64,000 nt of DNA from Hemileia vastatrix (taxonomy: Eukaryota; Basidiomycota; Pucciniomycetes; Pucciniales; Zaghouaniaceae). Shown one piece after another: positions 59,754 to 64,000 of the stretch. Every line of letters starts with the position of its first letter. The stretch's first letter is position 1. Location: contig JASXTE010000001.1 in NCBI GenBank assembly GCA_030280995.1, forward strand, positions 22,267,106 to 22,331,105, in the 5' to 3' direction. The notes under the pieces are model-generated. The model was not told where the DNA came from and did not search any database. It saw only the letters and a program-made list of their open reading frames with translations. A program made the position numbers and the translations under genes.

Positions 59754-59767
59754 TATAATTTAATTCT
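59754..59767 (+). other. Primer-binding site of Gypsy-4 (self-priming)
   Basis: TATAATTTAATTCT, one base after the LTR end. It does not start TGG and so does not fit a tRNA CCA end; it is complementary to 59415-59428 over 14 of 14 bases. Confidence 0.7.
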
Positions 59768-59829
59768 CCGTAGTTCTCATTCTTTGCACTACTACGTCCC
59801 TTTTCAGGTGTTTTCTCTAAATTCTTAAA

Positions 59830-61014
59830 ATGGCACCTGTTCAACGTACTCCTCCTACAGGCGCTACTACTAGAGCTTGCGCCAGAGGCAGGCCAACAGC
59901 CACTCGGCCTGTTTCCCACACTCACTCCTTGGAGCCACTCGACCTTAGGGAAAGGCAACATTCAGTCCAATCTGTAGAAGACATCACACAAGATTTTGAT
60001 GATTCTAGTGATGATGAAGAAGGAGAGGATAAAATGCACGAGGCACCATCCGCCCCTGCTAATCACCCTTCTGGTCAACCTTCAGAACCTGGACCATCTA
60101 ATTCTCTGGAAGATTTCATGAGACTTTTCATGAAGACTCTTTCAAATTCAACGTCTTCAGAGGGATCTAAATTCAAAACTCCTTCTATGAAATCTCCTGA
60201 TAAATTCGATGGAGAACATCCAGACAGATTGCAGCCCTTCTTGCAAACATGCAAGCTCCTGTTCCATAATGACCCTCAAACCTTCAATCAAAACCGATCA
60301 AAGGTTGTTTATGCTTCTTCATTCCTGGACGGAAAAGCAGCAAGATGGTTCGAACCTTATCTTCTCATGCTCTCTTTGACCGAAATCCATTTACTTATTA
60401 ATAATTAGAAAAGTTTGAAGACAAACTATTCACCTTGTTTGGTGACCCTAATGAAACTGACAATGCAGAAATTGAACTTGATTTTCTTTGCTTGAGTGAT
60501 AATGGTAAAGCCTCTGAATATATCTCGAACTTCAGAGCGCTTAAAACTCGAGTAGGTTGGAATGATGCTGCGCTCAAGTATCATTTCAAAAAAGGACTTC
60601 CTTTGAGGATCCTGGATCAGTTAAATCTTCACAGTCAGAAGATGACTACTTTAACCGATTTAATGGATTGAACCCTCAAACTCGACGGCGTTTACCAAGG
60701 ACGACTTCAACATTGTCGATACGCCAACAAATCTCAAGGCCTAAATTTCAAATCGGGACCTTCTTCACACCCACGGACAACTCAATCCTCCTTGATTCAA
60801 TCCAAACCCAATAAGGGAAAGGACAAACCTCAACCGAAAAGCGCGACCCCAGGCGATATCAGTAAAGTACTGGATCCTAAAGGGGAACTTAAAGAAGCTG
60901 AGAGGAAGAGGCAAGCAGATAATGGGTTATGTATGTATTGTGGGGGTAAGTACAAGCTGGAAGATTGTGTGAAATTGAAGGAAAGAGAAGGTACTTGTTC
61001 AAAGTCAAAAAACT
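59830..61014 (+). pseudogene. Gypsy-4 Gag, broken
   Basis: ATG at 59830, 77 bases after the LTR: MAPVQRTPPTGATTRACARG. Acidic and Ser/Pro-rich up to about residue 110, then the capsid: KFKTPSMKSPDKFDGEHPDR, FLQTCKLLFHNDPQTF, KVVYASSFLDGKAARWFEPY. The frame shifts near 60400 and resumes LFGDPNETDNAEIELDFL, NFRALKTRVGWNDAALKYHF, KKGLPLRILDQL. TGA at 60669 is followed by a basic region and a zinc knuckle CMYCGGKYKLEDC, where the expected His is Tyr (one C-to-T change). Two frame breaks and the damaged knuckle show it is not functional. Confidence 0.85.
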
Positions 61015-63138
61015 AGTAGATAGTTTACTTGTGTGCAAAGCCAACTATCTTATCTCTCCCAGTGCACAGAACCTCCATGTCTTAAGGACTGGAGTTGCCT
61101 TAAATTGCTTGAGATTCATTCTTTTTAAAGAGGATATCCCCTTCAGTTGTCTAATAGACTTTGGAGCTTCGATTTCTTTTGTCAGTTTATCTTTTCCCGA
61201 GAAGTTACAGCTGACATTTACAGATATTGATTGAACTCCAATGTATTTGGTCGAATCAGAGGAACCCAAATATTGGGTCAGTAAGAAAGTTTTATGGGTT
61301 TTCAACTTTACGAATTCCCCCCCCTTCAAGTGGGAATTGTCAGTCTTGGACGCCCCAAGGATGGACAATACCATTCTTGGCCATGACTTTTTAACGCATT
61401 GGAATCCTGAAATTGATTGGACACGGGGATTGATCACCCCATGTACTAAGTATATTTCTGATTTTTCAATGCAGGTCAATAGGGAGTTAAACAACCTGCC
61501 TGAAAACGTCCTGCTAGAGGACAAATCTCTGCCAGATGACTTGCAAGCATCTGATCTTTCTTTAAATGAGCAATTGGATAACCATTCTAGCTTGATGACT
61601 TCACTTGAAGAGGATTTAAATTGCCTCGAAGTAATCGAATTATGCTCTCTCAATTCTGGTCTTCCTTCAACAGATTCTCTCGAAGATGATGAGGACAACC
61701 AAATCAACGTTGAAGCCATTAAATCAACTCTACCAGAAATCTATCATGATTTCCTCAATTTTTTTTCAATCCGCAAGGCCGATAAGTTACCACCTCATCA
61801 ACCCTACGACCATCAGATAGAGTTAATAGGTCCAGTACCTCTGGCAGGTCCTGTCTATTCTTTGTCGAAGGACGAATCTCAAGTTCTTCGAGACTAAATT
61901 GCAGAGAATGTAGCAAAAGGTTTCATCAGAGCCAGTAAATCTCCAACAGGCTCCCCTGTTCTTTTTGTAAAGAAAAAAGACGGCAGTCTTAGGTTGTGTG
62001 TTGACTATAGAAAGCTCAACACAGTTACAAAGATGAATGCATATCCAGTTCCTCCTATGTCATTGCTTCTTACCCTTTTTAATGGTGCTAATTTCTTTTC
62101 TAAAATTGATCTTAGAGGCGCTTAAAATCTTATTCGCATTGCGGAAGGTCATGAACCACTGACTGCAATGCGCACTAGATTTGGTAGTTTTGAATATTTA
62201 GTTATGCCTTTTCGATTGTGAAATGCACCATCAACTTTTCAAAATTTTGTCAATGACATCTTTCAAGATGTTGTCAAACAATTTGTTATTGTCTATTTAG
62301 ATGATATTTTAATTTTCTCGAAGACATAAGATGAACATATTTATCATGTTCGACAGGTTCTAAATTGGCTTCGAGATCACGGTCTCTATGCCAAGCATAA
62401 CAAATGCGAATTCCACCTAAAATATATTGATTTTTTGGGGTTTACTTTGTACACTGATGGTTTAGTCATGGAAGACAAAAAAGTTCAAAAGGTCCTGGAA
62501 TGGCCTGATCCCAAGTCCGTTAAATCCCTCCAGGGATTTTTGGGTTTTGCAAATTTCTATAGAAGATTTATTAAAGATTACTCTAAAACTATTTCCAATC
62601 TTACCTCTTTTCTTAGAAAAGATATTTCTTTTGTTTTTACTTCCACAGCACGAAAGGAATTCTAAGCATTGAAAACGGCATTCACCACAGCTCCAATTCT
62701 TCGACACTTTGATCCTACTGCTTCAACAATAGTCAAGACAGATGCGAGTGATTATGCTATGGCAGGGGTCATTTCTCAATTAAATCCTGAAACACAATTG
62801 TTTCATCCTGTTGCTTTTGAGTCACGCAAACTCATTGCAGCAGTATTAAATTATGAAATGCATGACAAGGAGCTTTTAGCTATTATTCATTGTCTTAAAA
62901 AATGGCGCTCTTTTCTTCTCAGTTTAGATAGTCCTTTTCAAATTTTAACAGACCATAATGCTTTGAAATACTTTATGTCTTCCAAAGTGTTAACCAGGCG
63001 TCAAGCCAGGTGGACTGAATTTCTGTCTGAATTTCATTTTTCTATTTCCTATTGCCCAGGTAAGAACTGCATTGTCCAGATATCTTGTCACATCGGGACA
63101 AGGTTTACCCACAGTGGGGGGATGCATTTGCTGACAAG
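61015..63138 (+). pseudogene. Gypsy-4 protease, RT and RNase H, broken; integrase absent
   Basis: One main frame with TGA at 61232 and further stops near 61897, 62122, 62218, 62326 and 62663. Protease: CLIDFGASISFVS, where D-S-G would be expected (Ser to Phe by one C-to-T change). [42 protein letters not shown], catalytic [27 protein letters not shown]. RNase H: KTDASDYAMAGVISQL, ALKYFMSSKVLTRRQARWTE. Near 63070 the frame shifts to LHCPDILSHRDKVYP, the family's linker after RNase H. The reversed LTR starts at 63139, so no integrase or chromodomain follows. Confidence 0.85.
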
Positions 63139-63909
63139 TGTCACCGGACAACCTACGCACAAGGTCGAGGATGTTCCTGAAAGTGAGATGAGGGATTTAG
63201 AAACTTCTTCGAAGCACAGAGGAATGATTCGAGGAAGTGATTTGAAGGTCACTCGAAGTAAGAGCTACAGGTTCGAGGTATGTTTGAGAAGAATTATAAG
63301 ATAGTTTCAAAGGTAATAGGAGTTCTTAAGATCTCACGAAGGGTTGGAAACTCAATAATCAAAGATTTAGGATTTAGAAATGATTATTGAGAAAATAAAA
63401 AAAGATACAATAACAATAATTTAACTTAAAGGTTTTACCACTATTAAATGTAAATACGTTTTATAATTTAATTCTAAGGAATATCGAACCAAATACCCAA
63501 CCCTTCTATATCCTTTATTCCTCCTTGCATTGAACTCCCTCTCATCCCACCATTCCCATACCACAGACCATTACTAACATACACTTAGTCCTTCTTCGCT
63601 AATATCCGTCCATGCCCAATATACCCCTTTTTAATTAATTAACAAACTTTCAATGAAAACTACTAATGTACTATTACGTTGATCCTAACGCTGTGCGTCG
63701 CTTATTGAAAATGAGACTAAGGCACCCTATTGAGAGATTGACTAATTTAGATTTAGAGTTTAGGCTAGCGCAGTTGAATAGTAAGTACACAAAGGGGAAT
63801 CGCAGTTGCTATGGAGAATTGCTTTCTGCGCTTCGAGTATAGATTTAGAACTCGATATTATTGATTTAATGAGCTGCTTTTGCCTCGAGTGTCACGTGGC
63901 ACGTGAAAG
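63139..63909 (-). repeat. Second LTR of Gypsy-4, in reverse orientation
   Basis: On the plus strand it begins TGTCACCGGACAACC, the complement of the U5 end of the left LTR, and ends CACGTGGCACGTGAAA, the complement of the U3 start. Similarity to 58949-59752 covers the full length, with more differences than the Gypsy-1 or Gypsy-2 LTR pairs. The inner boundary is exact to the base. Confidence 0.85.
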
Positions 63910-64000
63910 ATGCCCGGGTATAAGAATCGCAAGCTCCGTTGAGCTTGAGCCATCTTCTCACACTAGTTTCCCTTTCCTATATATATAATTTTTCTTATTT
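63910..64000. other. Unassigned window end
   Basis: Flank of the reversed LTR. It does not match the sequence expected if the hairpin array had simply been split by the insertion (complement of 199-373). Confidence 0.35.

Larger units (their letters stand above)
58949..63909 (+). mobile_element. Gypsy-4: self-priming Ty3/Gypsy element with inverted LTRs, no integrase
   Basis: A third lineage; its Gag and Pol resemble an abundant rust family usually compared with fission-yeast Tf2. Left LTR 58949-59752 has its TATA box pointing into gag, as a 5' LTR should. The right repeat 63139-63909 is the same LTR in reverse, its TATA pointing back into the element. Between them lie Gag, protease, RT and RNase H; the integrase is missing and RNase H runs straight into the U5 end of the reversed LTR. 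Flanking bases (ATGTT and GATGC) do not form a target duplication. Pol carries several stops. Confidence 0.85.

Noticed and set aside
1..64000. tRNA, rRNA or CRISPR arrays
   Set aside because: None recognised on either strand. The only regular arrays are the ATGCAT repeat and the 607 bp satellite, neither of which has a spacer pattern.

Overview
This is AT-rich nuclear DNA of a fungus, very probably a rust (Pucciniales). Its Gag and Pol proteins resemble what I remember from the very large rust genomes, with Austropuccinia psidii the closest in memory. Introns are short (57-78 nt) with GTAAGT or GTATGT donors and TACTAAY branch sites. I see no ordinary housekeeping gene, tRNA, rRNA or CRISPR. 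The window is almost wholly transposable elements, nested and at different stages of decay.

Layout. 199-905: an array of about 13 consecutive perfect or near-perfect hairpins. This array is the outer end of a non-coding repeat of at least 6.4 kb (374-6785). The same repeat returns in opposite orientation at 52621-58948. Its inner end carries a palindrome with core TGCTAGCA and finishes in CTGTGGTGA; four further ends of this type lie at 8.53, 16.03, 36.69 and 37.26 kb. 7.15-8.53 kb: a decayed multi-exon gene on the minus strand. 8.9-9.2 kb: an ATGCAT-rich tandem repeat. 9.88-15.43 kb: about eight units of a ~607 bp satellite, each with a strong hairpin, then shortened units and an inverted piece. 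16095-25819: Gypsy-1, a young chromovirus on the minus strand with 1501 bp LTRs and a GGGGG target duplication. 28752-35391: a DNA transposon with ~46 bp terminal inverted repeats, carrying an intact one-intron Myb/SANT-like gene, decayed Ser/Pro-rich genes and what looks like a captured armadillo-type host gene. 38.1-43.29 and 52.46-52.62 kb: Gypsy-3, an old element full of stops, split by Gypsy-2 (43291-52454, minus strand, CATCA target duplication), a second young chromovirus with a 1670-codon open Pol frame. 58949-63909: Gypsy-4, a third lineage lacking integrase, whose two LTRs point at each other.

How the parts relate. Gypsy-3 is the oldest layer: Gypsy-2 inserted into its reverse transcriptase, and the palindrome end of the right-hand repeat copy abuts the same gene 166 bp further on. 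Gypsy-4 in turn sits inside the hairpin array of that copy. Gypsy-1 and Gypsy-2 are separate families with one plan: TATA-driven LTR, shared primer-binding site, a small coiled-coil ORF1 whose first intron is at the same place in both, then Gag-Pol with an AT-hook and chromodomain.

The least explained structures are the hairpin array, the terminal palindromes whose arms change together, and the hairpin satellite. Gypsy-4 also shows a clear self-priming arrangement: 14 nt near its predicted transcript start are exactly complementary to the 14 nt just behind the LTR.
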